Assembly (NCBI GenBank): GCA_020630695.1
Contig: JAHDIS010000024.1
Coordinates: forward strand, 1 to 49,267
Source of the DNA: Paracoccaceae bacterium
GTDB taxonomy: Bacteria; Pseudomonadota; Alphaproteobacteria; Rhodobacterales; Rhodobacteraceae
Reading direction: 5' to 3'
Length of the DNA: 49,267 nt
Shown here: positions 33,327-41,897 of the stretch, one piece after another
Layout of the letters: each line of letters starts with the position of its first letter
Position numbering within the stretch: the stretch's first letter is position 1
Notes under the pieces: generated by a model
What the model saw: the letters and a program-made list of their open reading frames with translations, nothing else
Databases searched by the model: none
What the model was told of the DNA's origin: nothing
Translations under genes and position numbers: made by a program

Positions 33327-34646
33327 CTCGGTCACCCGGGCAAGCGGGCGCAGTTTCAGCTGTGTAATGCGGTTGTTCTCGCGGCTCATCACCTCAAATC
33401 GGAAGCCGTGAAAGCTGAACGTCTGGCCAACGGTGGGGATCATCTGCGCTTCGTGGATCACCAGACCGGCCACGGTATTGGCTTCCTCATCGGGGAGGGA
33501 CCAGTCGGTGGCTCTGTTCAGGTCTCGAATGGTCATGGCGCCATCCACCCAGTAGTGTCCATCGTCGGCCATCTGAACCTGATGATCGGCATGAGGGTCG
33601 AATTCGTCGGTGATCTCACCCACGATCTCTTCGAGAATATCTTCGAGCGTAATCAACCCCTCGAGCGATCCGTATTCATCAACCACAAGGGCAAAATGGG
33701 TCCGGCGCCGCAGGAACTGACGCATCTGGTCATCCAGCGATGTGGTGTCAGGGACGAAATAGGGCTTCATCATCACGTCGGTGATTTGGAACCCTTCGAG
33801 CGCGCCAGCCGTGGTTTCCCGACCGTCGATCAATTTGTACATTGCGCGCAGCAGGTCTTTGGCGTGGATCACACCAATGATGTTTTCGGGATCGTCCCGG
33901 TAGATTGGCAGGCGCGTGTGGCTGCTTTCCAGACACTGCTGAAGAATGTCCTGCGGCGGGCTGTCGGCGTTGATCATCTCAATGCCGGAGCGGTGCAGCA
34001 TGATTTCCTCAACCGTGCGTTCGGCCAGATCGAGCGCACCGAGAATCCGGTCGCGATCTTCCTTTTCAACAACACCTTCGGAATGGCCCAACTGCAGCGC
34101 GCCGGCGATTTCTTCGCGGACCGCCAGAATGTTGCTGTCCGGGTCGGTTCGGATGCCGAAAATGCGCAGCACGCCGCGCACCAGCACCCGCACGGCGGAA
34201 ACAACCGGGGCGAAGATGCGCACGACAAAGGCGATGGGGCGCGCAACAAGAGAGGCGGCGGTTTCCGGGTTAGTGATGGCATAGGTCTTGGGCAGCACCT
34301 CGGCAAAGATCAGCACGAGGATCGTCATGACCAGAGTGGCCAGCGCTACACCGGATTCGCCAAACACCCGTGTCAAAAGAGCGGTCGCCAGCGATGTGGC
34401 CAGAATGTTGACCAGATTGTTCCCCAGCAGGACCGAGCCGATCAGGCGTTCGTTGTCTTCGGTGATCGCAAGGGCCTTGGCGGCGCCTTTGGATCCCTTG
34501 TCAGTGGCCGCACGCAATTTGCCACGGCTGGCAGCGGTCAGCGCTGTTTCCGAGCCTGAAAAGAACGCCGACAGGCACAGCAGGCCCAGAATTGACGCAG
34601 ACGTGATCCAAAATGCGGTGTCGAGCAGCGATGTCTCGGCTTCCAT
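33315..34646 (-). CDS. CNNM/CorC-type membrane protein with CBS domains
   Basis: A 443-aa protein of the DUF21-CBS-CorC_HlyC family, linked to magnesium or cobalt efflux (older name: hemolysin). The N-terminal DUF21 membrane domain has LLCLSAFFSGSETALTAASRG and IGSVLLGNNLVNILATSLATALL. The CBS pair (about residues 205-330) contains SHTRLPIYRDDPENIIGVIHAKDLL and FALVVDEYGSLEGLITLEDILEEIVGEI. The transporter-associated C-terminal domain has YWVDGAMTIRDLN and NTVAGLVIHEAQMIP. It is divergent from the phosphoesterase-like gene. Its stop codon overlaps the frameshifted tail of the upstream convergent gene by 12 bases. Confidence 0.92.
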   Translation of the reverse strand: MEAETSLLDTAFWITSASILGLLCLSAFFSGSETALTAASRGKLRAATDKGSKGAAKALAITEDNERLIGSVLLGNNLVNILATSLATALLTRVFGESGVALATLVMTILVLIFAEVLPKTYAITNPETAASLVARPIAFVVRIFAPVVSAVRVLVRGVLRIFGIRTDPDSNILAVREEIAGALQLGHSEGVVEKEDRDRILGALDLAERTVEEIMLHRSGIEMINADSPPQDILQQCLESSHTRLPIYRDDPENIIGVIHAKDLLRAMYKLIDGRETTAGALEGFQITDVMMKPYFVPDTTSLDDQMRQFLRRRTHFALVVDEYGSLEGLITLEDILEEIVGEITDEFDPHADHQVQMADDGHYWVDGAMTIRDLNRATDWSLPDEEANTVAGLVIHEAQMIPTVGQTFSFHGFRFEVMSRENNRITQLKLRPLARVTESPA

Positions 34647-34716
34647 CGGGGTATGTTTCCTTTATCCTTTGGCTGGTTATGGGGGCGCGACCCCCGGCAA
34701 TCAAGGGCAGGCGGGC

Positions 34717-35523
34717 ATGTCAGGGCAGCAAATCATGGATCTTGGGTCTCTTGAGGGGCCGTTGCTGGTGTTTGGTGGCCCATATTCCAATTTGCAGGCG
34801 ACACAGGCCGTGCGTGCCCAAGCTGACAGGCTGGGTATCCCGCCAGAACGCTGCATTTGTACCGGCGACGTTGTTGCCTATTGCGGGGATGCCGCTGCCA
34901 CGGTGGCTGAAATCCGTGATTGGGGCTGTCTGGTTATCGCGGGCAATTGTGAAAAGCAGTTGGCAGCCCATGCGCTCGATTGTGGCTGTGGTTTTGACGA
35001 GGGCACGACTTGTGATCTGCTTTCGGCGGGCTGGTATGCCCACGCAAACGCGCAGGTTGATGGTCCAATGCGCGACTGGATGGCGGGACTGCCGGACTGG
35101 ATCGTGTTTGAACACGCCGGGCAAAAGTGCTGTGTCATCCACGGCGGGGCGCGTGACATTGCCTGCTTTCTCTGGCCGGTCACGCCTGATGAGCTGCTTT
35201 TGGATGAACTCTCGATCTTGCCGAAGGGAACAACGCGTGTGATCGCGGGGCACAGCGGCATTGCTTTTCAAAAATCCATTGGCCCGGCTGACTGGCTGAA
35301 CGCAGGGGTGATTGGCATGCCGGCACATGATGGACGGACGCAGACCCGATTTGGTTTGATTCACCCGGATGGCCGTTTCGAAATATGCCTGTTGGACTAT
35401 CCCAGTGATCAGGCCGCCATGACGATGGAGCGGGTTGGTTTGTCTCAGGGCTATCACACTTCGTTGCGTACCGGCTGGTGGCCTTCGGAAGATGTGCTAC
35501 CCGAAGAGTTGCGCCGGGTTTGA
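34717..35523 (+). CDS. Degenerate metallophosphoesterase-like protein
   Basis: A 268-aa protein with the overall order of calcineurin-like phosphoesterase motifs, but most metal ligands are changed. The first motif, normally D-x-H-G-N, reads GGPYSN (VFGGPYSNLQATQA). The GD motif is kept (CTGDVVAYCGD). GNHE is GNCE (IAGNCEKQL). The HG motif is kept (VIHGGARD). GHTH is GHSG (IAGHSGIAFQ). It therefore probably lacks phosphatase activity, or uses a different metal chemistry, and may serve as a binding or regulatory protein. ATG at 34717 was chosen; ATG at 34735 is possible. It is divergent from the CBS-domain gene. Confidence 0.7.
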   Translation: MSGQQIMDLGSLEGPLLVFGGPYSNLQATQAVRAQADRLGIPPERCICTGDVVAYCGDAAATVAEIRDWGCLVIAGNCEKQLAAHALDCGCGFDEGTTCDLLSAGWYAHANAQVDGPMRDWMAGLPDWIVFEHAGQKCCVIHGGARDIACFLWPVTPDELLLDELSILPKGTTRVIAGHSGIAFQKSIGPADWLNAGVIGMPAHDGRTQTRFGLIHPDGRFEICLLDYPSDQAAMTMERVGLSQGYHTSLRTGWWPSEDVLPEELRRV

Positions 35524-35553
35524 ACCCGTATTGAAAGAAACAGGTCGCTGAAA

Positions 35554-36480
35554 CTACCCGTCCTTGGCAAGTGGATGGTGATCCATCACCAGTTCGCGCA
35601 GCCGCTCTTCGAGAACGTGCGTGTAAATCTCGGTGGTTGCTACATCCGCGTGGCCCAGTAGCGTCTGGATGGCGCGCAGATCCGCACCGTTGGCCAGCAA
35701 ATGCGTGGCAAAGGCATGGCGCAAGGTATGCGGCGTCACCTTGGCGGGGGATACACCGCCTTCGACTGCGAATTCCTTGATCAGCAAATAGAACGCATGC
35801 CGCGTCAGATGCCCGGCCTTGCCGCGTGATGGAAACAGAAAGTTTGAAACCGGTTTGCCTGTTGCCCGGGCGGTTTCGTCCATGTCGGTCCGGATCTCCA
35901 TCCAGCGGCTAAGCGCTGCGCGCGCGGGGGGTGACAGCGGCACCATGCGTTCCTTGCCGCCTTTGCCCCGGACCAGCAGCATGCGCGGATCACCCCGTGC
36001 TGAGGCGATTGGCAGGGAAACGAGTTCGGTAACGCGCATTCCCGTGGCATAGAGCAGCTGCATCAGGCACGCGTTACGGGTTTGATCCGCCTCGTTTCGT
36101 CCATGTGCGGCGCCCGCATCGAGCAAGCGGTCCACCTCTTCGACGGACAGTGTCTTGGGCAGGCGCTTGTCGCGTCCCGGGCCACTGATCTGAACTGATG
36201 GATTGTCCTGACGCAAACCCTCTTCGAAAGCGAAGCGATAGAGCTGTTTGACCGCAGACAGACGTCGGGCGCGCGTCGCCCGCGACAGGCCCTGTGCATC
36301 GCAGTGCACGAGGTATCGTTCAAGATCGTCGCGCTGTGCATCGGAATAATCGCGGCCCTGATCATCCAGCCAGTCTGCCACATGGTCGAGATCGCGTTCA
36401 TAGGCGGCCAGCGTATTCGCGGCCGCGCCGCGCTCAGCGGCAATCGCTTCAAGAAAGGGCGCGATCCATCGGCGCGACAT
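35554..36480 (-). CDS. xerD: Tyrosine recombinase XerD
   Basis: Site-specific recombinase that, with XerC, resolves chromosome dimers at dif near the septum, activated by FtsK. The 308-aa protein has the N-terminal SAM-like DNA-binding domain (FLEAIAAERGAAANTLAAYERDL) and a catalytic domain. The catalytic Arg-I is in ATGMRVTELVSL, His-II and Arg-II in HTLRHAFATHLLANG, His-III in LLGHADVATTEIYTHV, and the nucleophile Tyr is in EIYTHV. The GKGGKERMVPL beta-hairpin is present. Length and motif order match XerD rather than a phage integrase. The upstream gene overlaps it by one base (TGATG), so the two are co-translated. Confidence 0.93.
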   Translation of the reverse strand: MSRRWIAPFLEAIAAERGAAANTLAAYERDLDHVADWLDDQGRDYSDAQRDDLERYLVHCDAQGLSRATRARRLSAVKQLYRFAFEEGLRQDNPSVQISGPGRDKRLPKTLSVEEVDRLLDAGAAHGRNEADQTRNACLMQLLYATGMRVTELVSLPIASARGDPRMLLVRGKGGKERMVPLSPPARAALSRWMEIRTDMDETARATGKPVSNFLFPSRGKAGHLTRHAFYLLIKEFAVEGGVSPAKVTPHTLRHAFATHLLANGADLRAIQTLLGHADVATTEIYTHVLEERLRELVMDHHPLAKDG

Positions 36481-38009
36481 CAGCGCGCCCGCTCGGCGTC
36501 GAGGATCATCAGTTGGAGCGCCGTTCGGCGGGCCACATCTTCGAGCCCGACAGACCGCAGAACCGCCAACCCGTCGGTCAAATCCGCAGCATTGCCATTT
36601 GCACCGCTGCCGATCAGCGCAATTGCACGCAGGATCGATTCACCCAGCCTGCCTTGTGCGAGTTGTTCCTGAATGACCTGCGGTGGTGCGGCACCGGCGA
36701 ATGCCGTTGCCACTGCGCCAGCATGGGGCAGGTCGGTGGGCAGGTCCTGCGGGGTCAGGCCCCGCGCGATGCTGAGCAGGAATTTGGTTTCCGCCGAAGC
36801 GCCTTCATCCAGTCCCACACTGAGTGTTTCATAGCCTGCGGACAAAAATATCATCATGCGGGCCAATCGGGCCGGGCGGGCTTTGAGGCCGTGTTCGGCC
36901 AGGGCCTCTGCGTAAAGAGAGGCAAATGGCTCCAGCAGGCGCGCGCTTGCCATTTGTGGCCAGAGCCGCACCAAAGCCGGGCCAATGGCATCCGGCGTTC
37001 CCCGGCGCAGCGCCGTTTCAAATGCCTGCAGCGCTTTGGCGCGATCCCAAACGCCACCCGAGGCGGCCGGTTTACGCAGGGTGTAGAGACCCAGAAGCCG
37101 GTTGGCGGGCAGGGCGCCCGCACGGGCCAGCCGCTCTGCTGCCTCGATTTGGGCCTTCCATCCGTTGTCGCCGGGAAGGTCTAGGACGGAGTAAGCCAGC
37201 GGCAAAGGCGCTGTGGGCAAAGGCTCTCCCAAAGCTTCGAACAGCCGGAATTCGAGCGGCGTGGGCCGGACCGGTGGAAGCAGAGGGGGTCTTTCGTCGT
37301 TGACGCCCGAATCCAGAAATCGCTCTAGCAGGTCGGCCTTGCGGTCTCCGACGTCCCCCAAGGTCCGGGCGGTCTGCAAAAGCAGCGCTGCGCGGGACCA
37401 ATCCCCACTGCGCGCCGTGCAAAAGACCCTTAGCGCCGGATCATTGCTCAGCCGTGGTTGATTGCGCAGAACGGAACATGGCTGGGCCGTGTTGCCCAGA
37501 AGCAGGTTCAAATCGGCCCAACGCCGAAACGTGCCCGGCCGGTCATGGCCAGCAATCTCCATCAAAGCCAGTGCTTCTTCGACGTGGCCTGCCTTGACCA
37601 GCCAGTCGAGCCGGGAAATCAGATGGGCTTCGGCTGTTGTGCTGGTGCTCGGCGGATTGGCTTCGGCCAGCATGAGCGTGCGCATGAGACTGCGCAGGGC
37701 CGGTACGGGCGGACGCAGCGCAGCCGTCAGGGTGGCCAGCCGTTCCTGATCCGAGGCGCTCCAAAGGGTTTGCGGAAGGCCCGTGACATCTGCAGAGAGC
37801 AAACCGGCCGCGGCGGGGTTGGGCGCGCCCAGCGGCATGGCCTCGACAGCGGGGGGCGCGGCGCTGCCCGCGGTTGGATCGCTTTGCGCCTGTGCCAAAA
37901 CCGGTATCATCAAAGCTGCAAGGCAGGCCATCGTGAACCGCCCACGCCGCTTTTTGGCGGTGGGACCGTCGCCACAGTGGCGCAGGGGCAGGGCGCGTCT
38001 AGCTACCAT
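36480..38009 (-). CDS. Large exported hypothetical protein upstream of xerD
   Basis: A 509-aa protein of unknown function. The N-terminus has basic residues followed by a hydrophobic stretch ending in ALAQAQ-type residues (RRGRFTMACLAALMIPVLAQAQ), a likely signal peptide. The mature part is rich in Leu and Ala (LATLTAALRPPVPALRSLMRTLMLAEA...), suggestive of repeated helices such as TPR/Sel1-like structure, though no clear repeat could be defined. The start at 38009 has GGAG 5 bases upstream and overlaps the end of the small membrane-protein gene. Its stop overlaps the xerD start by 1 base. It therefore forms a tight three-gene unit with the 49-aa gene and xerD. Confidence 0.75.
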   Translation of the reverse strand: MVARRALPLRHCGDGPTAKKRRGRFTMACLAALMIPVLAQAQSDPTAGSAAPPAVEAMPLGAPNPAAAGLLSADVTGLPQTLWSASDQERLATLTAALRPPVPALRSLMRTLMLAEANPPSTSTTAEAHLISRLDWLVKAGHVEEALALMEIAGHDRPGTFRRWADLNLLLGNTAQPCSVLRNQPRLSNDPALRVFCTARSGDWSRAALLLQTARTLGDVGDRKADLLERFLDSGVNDERPPLLPPVRPTPLEFRLFEALGEPLPTAPLPLAYSVLDLPGDNGWKAQIEAAERLARAGALPANRLLGLYTLRKPAASGGVWDRAKALQAFETALRRGTPDAIGPALVRLWPQMASARLLEPFASLYAEALAEHGLKARPARLARMMIFLSAGYETLSVGLDEGASAETKFLLSIARGLTPQDLPTDLPHAGAVATAFAGAAPPQVIQEQLAQGRLGESILRAIALIGSGANGNAADLTDGLAVLRSVGLEDVARRTALQLMILDAERAR

Positions 38010-38148
38010 CAAGCTCCACGGGCTGACGAATTTCTGTCTGCGGCGGGCTGAAATCAACGCCAAAGAACGGACCAACATAGGCGTAGGCGACAAGTGCAAT
38101 ACCGGCCAGGATTGCCAGATAGAACAGCCATTTGATCAATCGCCCCAT
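37999..38148 (-). CDS. 49-aa membrane protein
   Basis: A short gene missed by a 60-residue cut-off. The product begins MGRLIKWLFYLAILAGIALV, continues with AYAYVGPFFGVDF and ends with PQTEIRQPVELDGS. It is a single N-terminal membrane helix with a short periplasmic or cytoplasmic tail. The following 509-aa gene starts inside its last codons (11-base overlap), implying translational coupling. GCGAG stands upstream of the ATG. The reading frame and membrane pattern are convincing; the function is unknown. Confidence 0.65.
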   Translation of the reverse strand: MGRLIKWLFYLAILAGIALVAYAYVGPFFGVDFSPPQTEIRQPVELDGS

Positions 38149-38283
38149 AAATCTCGCCTTTGCCTCGACGTTCGTGATGCCGAAGTGTCGATTGATCCGG
38201 CTTCACGTCTTTTTATATCTTATACCCGGCCTTTTTGTCCGGTACAGGTCAATCCCGCAAGGCAAATCAGATATGGGCGCATT

Positions 38284-38859
38284 ATGGCCGAGGCGAACGC
38301 ACACACTTCCGTGATCCTGCACAAGACTGTGGTCTTTGTCGGGATGATGGGGGCGGGCAAGACGGCTGTCGGGCGAACGCTGGCGGCGCAACTGGGGGTA
38401 CCGTTTCTCGATTCGGATCATGAGATCGAGACAGCGGCGGACCGGTCAATTGCAGAAATTTTCGAACGAGATGGCGAGGCCTTTTTTCGCGAAAAGGAAA
38501 CGCAGGTGATTTCGCGTCTGCTGGACGGCACACCTTGCATCTTGTCCACCGGTGGCGGTGCGTTCATGCAGGAAACCAATCGCAAGATGATTTCGGAACG
38601 CGGTGTATCGGTCTGGCTGGATGCACCGCTTGACCTGCTCTGGAGCCGCGTGCGGCACAAAGATACCCGGCCATTGCTGCGCACTGCTGATCCGTACGGC
38701 ACGCTTCGCGGCATCTACGACACGCGGGTTCCAATCTATGCGCTGGCCGATGTGACAGTTCCGTCCGAGCCGGGCCTGAGCCTTGAACAGATGGGGCAAC
38801 GCGTGGGGCAATCGCTTGTTGAGCAGCGTCCTGATGTACTGGAGGAAAGCCGCAAATGA
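38284..38859 (+). CDS. aroK: Shikimate kinase
   Basis: Phosphorylates shikimate at the 3-hydroxyl with ATP, step 5 of the shikimate pathway toward chorismate. The 191-aa protein has the Walker A loop FVGMMGAGKTAVGRTLA, the Asp-rich site FLDSDHEIE, the substrate-binding segment ILSTGGGAFM, and the lid region RHKDTRPLLRTADPYGTLRGIYDTRVPIY. The start at 38284 is the only suitable ATG; the ribosome site is weak. The next gene, aroB, begins within its stop region (ATGA), so the two are an operon. It is divergent from the xerD cluster. Confidence 0.95.
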   Translation: MAEANAHTSVILHKTVVFVGMMGAGKTAVGRTLAAQLGVPFLDSDHEIETAADRSIAEIFERDGEAFFREKETQVISRLLDGTPCILSTGGGAFMQETNRKMISERGVSVWLDAPLDLLWSRVRHKDTRPLLRTADPYGTLRGIYDTRVPIYALADVTVPSEPGLSLEQMGQRVGQSLVEQRPDVLEESRK

Positions 38860-39965
38860 TGATGGAAACCGTCTCTGTACCACTCGAAGGCCGTGAATAT
38901 GACGTTCGTATCGGTGAAGGCCTGCTGGCCGATGCAGGCACGCATATTGCACCTTTGTTGCATCGTCCCCGGGTGGCGATCGTCAGTGACGAACAGGTTG
39001 CGGCTGCTCATCTCGCGACGCTTGAGGCCGGGCTGGACGCGGCCGGGATCAGCCATGTCGCGCTGACCTTACCGGCAGGCGAAGCAACAAAGTCATGGCC
39101 GCATTTCACCCGCACGGTTGAATGGCTTCTGGAGCAAAAGATCGAACGCCGGGACGTCGTCATCGCGCTAGGTGGCGGCGTGATCGGCGATCTGGTTGGA
39201 TTTGCGGCTGCTGTCCTGCGCCGCGGTGTCCGTTTCGTGCAGGTGCCGACTTCACTTCTGGCGCAGGTCGACAGCTCGGTTGGCGGTAAAACCGGGATAA
39301 ACGCGCCGCAGGGCAAAAACCTGATTGGTGCGTTCCATCAGCCCAGTCTGGTTCTGGCTGACATTGGCGTGCTCGAAACACTGACCGAACGCGACTATTT
39401 GGCTGGCTACGGCGAGGTGGTCAAATATGGATTGCTGGGGGACGCGGATTTCTTTGAGTGGCTTGAGGCCAATGGCGGTCAAGCCGCTGCTGGGGATCGG
39501 GCGGCGCGGCTATATGCGGTCAAACGATCGGTCGAAATGAAGGCCGAGATCGTACTTCGGGACGAAACCGAACAGGGCGATCGTGCACTCTTGAACCTTG
39601 GTCATACCTTCTGCCACGCATTGGAGGCCGCCACCGGGTATTCGGATCGGTTGCTGCACGGCGAAGGTGTCGCCATCGGATGCGCGCTTGCCTTTGCCTT
39701 GTCGTCCAAGCTGGGTTTGTGCAGTCAGGAAGATCCAAGCCGCGTCCGGGCGCATCTGGCCGCGATGGGCATGAAAACCGATCTGGCCGATATTCCGGGT
39801 GATTTGCCCGGCGCCGAGGCTCTGCTTGAGCTTATGGGGCAGGACAAGAAAGTCGTCGACGGTCAGCTTCGCTTCATTCTTGCCCGTGGTATCGGCGATG
39901 CCTTTGTCACCTCGGATGTGCCGGGTGAAACAGTGCTGGACCTGCTTCGCGAAGAGCTTGCGTAA
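38856..39965 (+). CDS. aroB: 3-Dehydroquinate synthase
   Basis: NAD- and metal-dependent enzyme that converts DAHP to 3-dehydroquinate, step 2 of the shikimate pathway. The 369-aa length is typical. It has the NAD-binding VIALGGGVIGDLVGFAAAVLRRG and the sequence QVDSSVGGKTGINAPQGKNLIGAF. The metal-binding Glu is in AGYGEVVKYGLL and the two metal-binding His are in LNLGHTFCHALE and LLHGEGVAIG. It overlaps aroK by 4 bases. No clear terminator was seen in the 24-bp gap before the convergent agmatinase-like gene. Confidence 0.96.
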   Translation: MMMETVSVPLEGREYDVRIGEGLLADAGTHIAPLLHRPRVAIVSDEQVAAAHLATLEAGLDAAGISHVALTLPAGEATKSWPHFTRTVEWLLEQKIERRDVVIALGGGVIGDLVGFAAAVLRRGVRFVQVPTSLLAQVDSSVGGKTGINAPQGKNLIGAFHQPSLVLADIGVLETLTERDYLAGYGEVVKYGLLGDADFFEWLEANGGQAAAGDRAARLYAVKRSVEMKAEIVLRDETEQGDRALLNLGHTFCHALEAATGYSDRLLHGEGVAIGCALAFALSSKLGLCSQEDPSRVRAHLAAMGMKTDLADIPGDLPGAEALLELMGQDKKVVDGQLRFILARGIGDAFVTSDVPGETVLDLLREELA

Positions 39966-39989
39966 CGCGCTTTAGGGTGCTGTTTTTTA

Positions 39990-40952
39990 TTAACTTTTTC
40001 CGCTTTTGCGGGCGTGAAAGATAAAGCCAAGCAGGTTCATCAACAACTGAGCTGCGAGGATCGATGTAGATCCGGTGGGATCATAGTCGGGCGCAACTTC
40101 AACCAGATCGATTCCGACCACATCGTGCTGCTGCACAACCGTCTGAAGCAATTCGAGCACTTCGTAGTACAAAAAGCCGCCATGTGACGGCGTGCCTGTG
40201 CCCGGTGCGATCGACGGGCAGAACGCATCAATATCAATGGTGATATAGACGGGAACACCCTTGGGAATGCGCTGTGCAGCTTTTTGCGTGCCCAGTGCCC
40301 GCGTCTGCCGCACCGAAAGGATATCAGAGCCCATGGCGCGGGCGTCGTCGTATCCTTCCTTGGCGGTTGAGCTGACGTTTCGAATGCCGACCTGTGTCAG
40401 GCCGCTGACCCAGCTTTTTTCGGCCGCGCGCCGCATCGGATTGCCGTGGCCGCGCGTCACGCCATGCCGTTCATCGACAAAATCCAGATGTGCGTCGATT
40501 TGCAGGACGTGAAAGGTATCATGGCCTTCAAAGGCTTCGATACAGGGAATGTTGACCGAATGATCGCCGCCAATCACTACGGGCAGCGCACCCGCAGACA
40601 AGGCCGCTTCGACACCGGCGCGAATGTTGGCGTGGCTTTTGATGGTATCGGTGTGGACGATATCGGCGTCACCCATGTCGACGATCCGAACATCTTCGCC
40701 CAGATATGTCGCGTCATCCTCATGATCGTACGCGCCCGCATGGCCAAAGCTGAATAAAGTGCTGGCATCCCGAACGCCGCGGGGGCCAAAACGTGCACCG
40801 GCACGCCATTGCGTGCCTGCGTCGAATGGCGCGCCAAGAATGGCAACGTCAGCGTCGATTTTGGCCCAGTCATCGACCATGGGCTTTTTGGCAAAGGTGC
40901 AGATGCCGGTGAATGGCAGGTTCAGGCGGCCTGTGGCGTAGCTGTGTGTCAT
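39990..40952 (-). CDS. speB: Agmatinase-family ureohydrolase
   Basis: A 320-aa binuclear manganese hydrolase of the arginase/agmatinase family that releases urea from a guanidino compound. Metal ligands are visible in VIGGDHSVNIP (His), LQIDAHLDFVD (Asp, His, Asp) and ITIDIDAFCPSIAPGTGTPSHGG (two Asp). Agmatinase is the usual annotation and would yield putrescine. Related enzymes acting on guanidinobutyrate, guanidinopropionate or other guanidino acids share these motifs, so the substrate is uncertain. It is transcribed toward aroB, and the second XRE regulator gene lies 42 bp upstream on the same strand. Confidence 0.85.
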   Translation of the reverse strand: MTHSYATGRLNLPFTGICTFAKKPMVDDWAKIDADVAILGAPFDAGTQWRAGARFGPRGVRDASTLFSFGHAGAYDHEDDATYLGEDVRIVDMGDADIVHTDTIKSHANIRAGVEAALSAGALPVVIGGDHSVNIPCIEAFEGHDTFHVLQIDAHLDFVDERHGVTRGHGNPMRRAAEKSWVSGLTQVGIRNVSSTAKEGYDDARAMGSDILSVRQTRALGTQKAAQRIPKGVPVYITIDIDAFCPSIAPGTGTPSHGGFLYYEVLELLQTVVQQHDVVGIDLVEVAPDYDPTGSTSILAAQLLMNLLGFIFHARKSGKS

Positions 40953-40994
40953 GCGCAGACCATGACAAGCCCGCGTTCGACCTGCAAGAGGGGG

Positions 40995-41798
40995 TTAGTC
41001 AGCAATAGGTTTTTGCAGCTCGCGCAGCACGTATGTCGGAATTTCATCGGCGTCGAACAGGACTTTGGAATGCGCCAGACGAATAGGATTTGCGTCTTCT
41101 TCGCTTGCTTTGTGGAAAACGACGCTGGAAATACGTGGCAAATTCTGGATTCGCTTACGCAGGAGTAAGGCAATCCCCGAGAAATACCCGACACTGGCTT
41201 GCGAAACCTTTTCGAGCATCATCACACATCCAATCCTGATCGGGTCAGAGTGCATAATAAAAAAACTGACACCGAGATCCTCTTCCATAACCATACCATG
41301 GAATTCGCGTTCCTTCGGCTTCTGTTCAGGTAGATAGCCAAGGTTTACGAGTTGCCGAGGATCATACCCTTTGGTGACAAGTGCGCCTTCGAAAACCCGG
41401 ATGGACATCGGAACACGAATATACTTGGTGTTGTCGGAAAAGGACCGCCTCCAGCAAAAGTACATCCCTGTTTCGATGGTGCCCTTAGGTTCGAAAAACC
41501 GTCTTTGGTCAAAGACATATTCCAATCCGTTTGCAGTGACGGAATCCAGAAGGTTATGAAGTTTTGCAACCTTTGAATTTGGGAACGCATCCAAAGGTTC
41601 CAGCAAGATACGCGCGTCTACATTGAAGTAGTCGCAAACGCGTTTCAAAATAGCGGGCCTTGGCGTTGATGCTCCGCTTAGCAAGCGCGCCATCTGGGTT
41701 TTGGTCAGGTCCAGATCCCGTGCTGCCTGTGCGATTGAAGGCTTTGTTTCACACAGTTTCCGGAGGTTTTCAGAAAAAACCAGGTTAACATTAACCAT
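40995..41798 (-). CDS. XRE-family transcriptional regulator (paralogue of 1300-2121)
   Basis: A 267-aa regulator with an N-terminal helix-turn-helix (ARDLDLTKTQMARLLSGASTPRP) and YFNVDARILLEP. A C-terminal domain contains GMYFCWRRSF and KEREFHGMVMEEDLGVSFF. It aligns along its length with the XRE protein at 1300-2121. The start at 41798 (MVNVNLVFSENLRKL) is chosen on alignment with the paralogue. A 19-bp inverted repeat ends 16 bp upstream and would overlap the ribosome site or promoter. The base composition looks slightly lower in GC than neighbouring genes. The agmatinase-like gene follows on the same strand 42 bp away. Confidence 0.8.
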   Translation of the reverse strand: MVNVNLVFSENLRKLCETKPSIAQAARDLDLTKTQMARLLSGASTPRPAILKRVCDYFNVDARILLEPLDAFPNSKVAKLHNLLDSVTANGLEYVFDQRRFFEPKGTIETGMYFCWRRSFSDNTKYIRVPMSIRVFEGALVTKGYDPRQLVNLGYLPEQKPKEREFHGMVMEEDLGVSFFIMHSDPIRIGCVMMLEKVSQASVGYFSGIALLLRKRIQNLPRISSVVFHKASEEDANPIRLAHSKVLFDADEIPTYVLRELQKPIAD

Positions 41799-41813
41799 CC
41801 AAACACCCGAACG

Positions 41814-41832
41814 CTGACACAAACTGTGTCAG
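41814..41832. promoter_or_regulatory. Palindrome before the second XRE gene
   Basis: CTGACACA / TGTGTCAG around AAC, perfect 8-bp arms, 16 bp before the XRE start. The outer core CTGAC...GTCAG is shared with the 22-bp palindrome before the paralogous XRE gene (2195-2216). It is a candidate autoregulatory operator; because it is so close to the start codon it could also be an RNA hairpin controlling translation. Confidence 0.5.
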
Positions 41833-41897
41833 TTTTAGAAGGGAGCCGCCGATTGGCAAGAGGTTAATTTCTGCAGCCTCCGGGAGACTGGTAGCTG

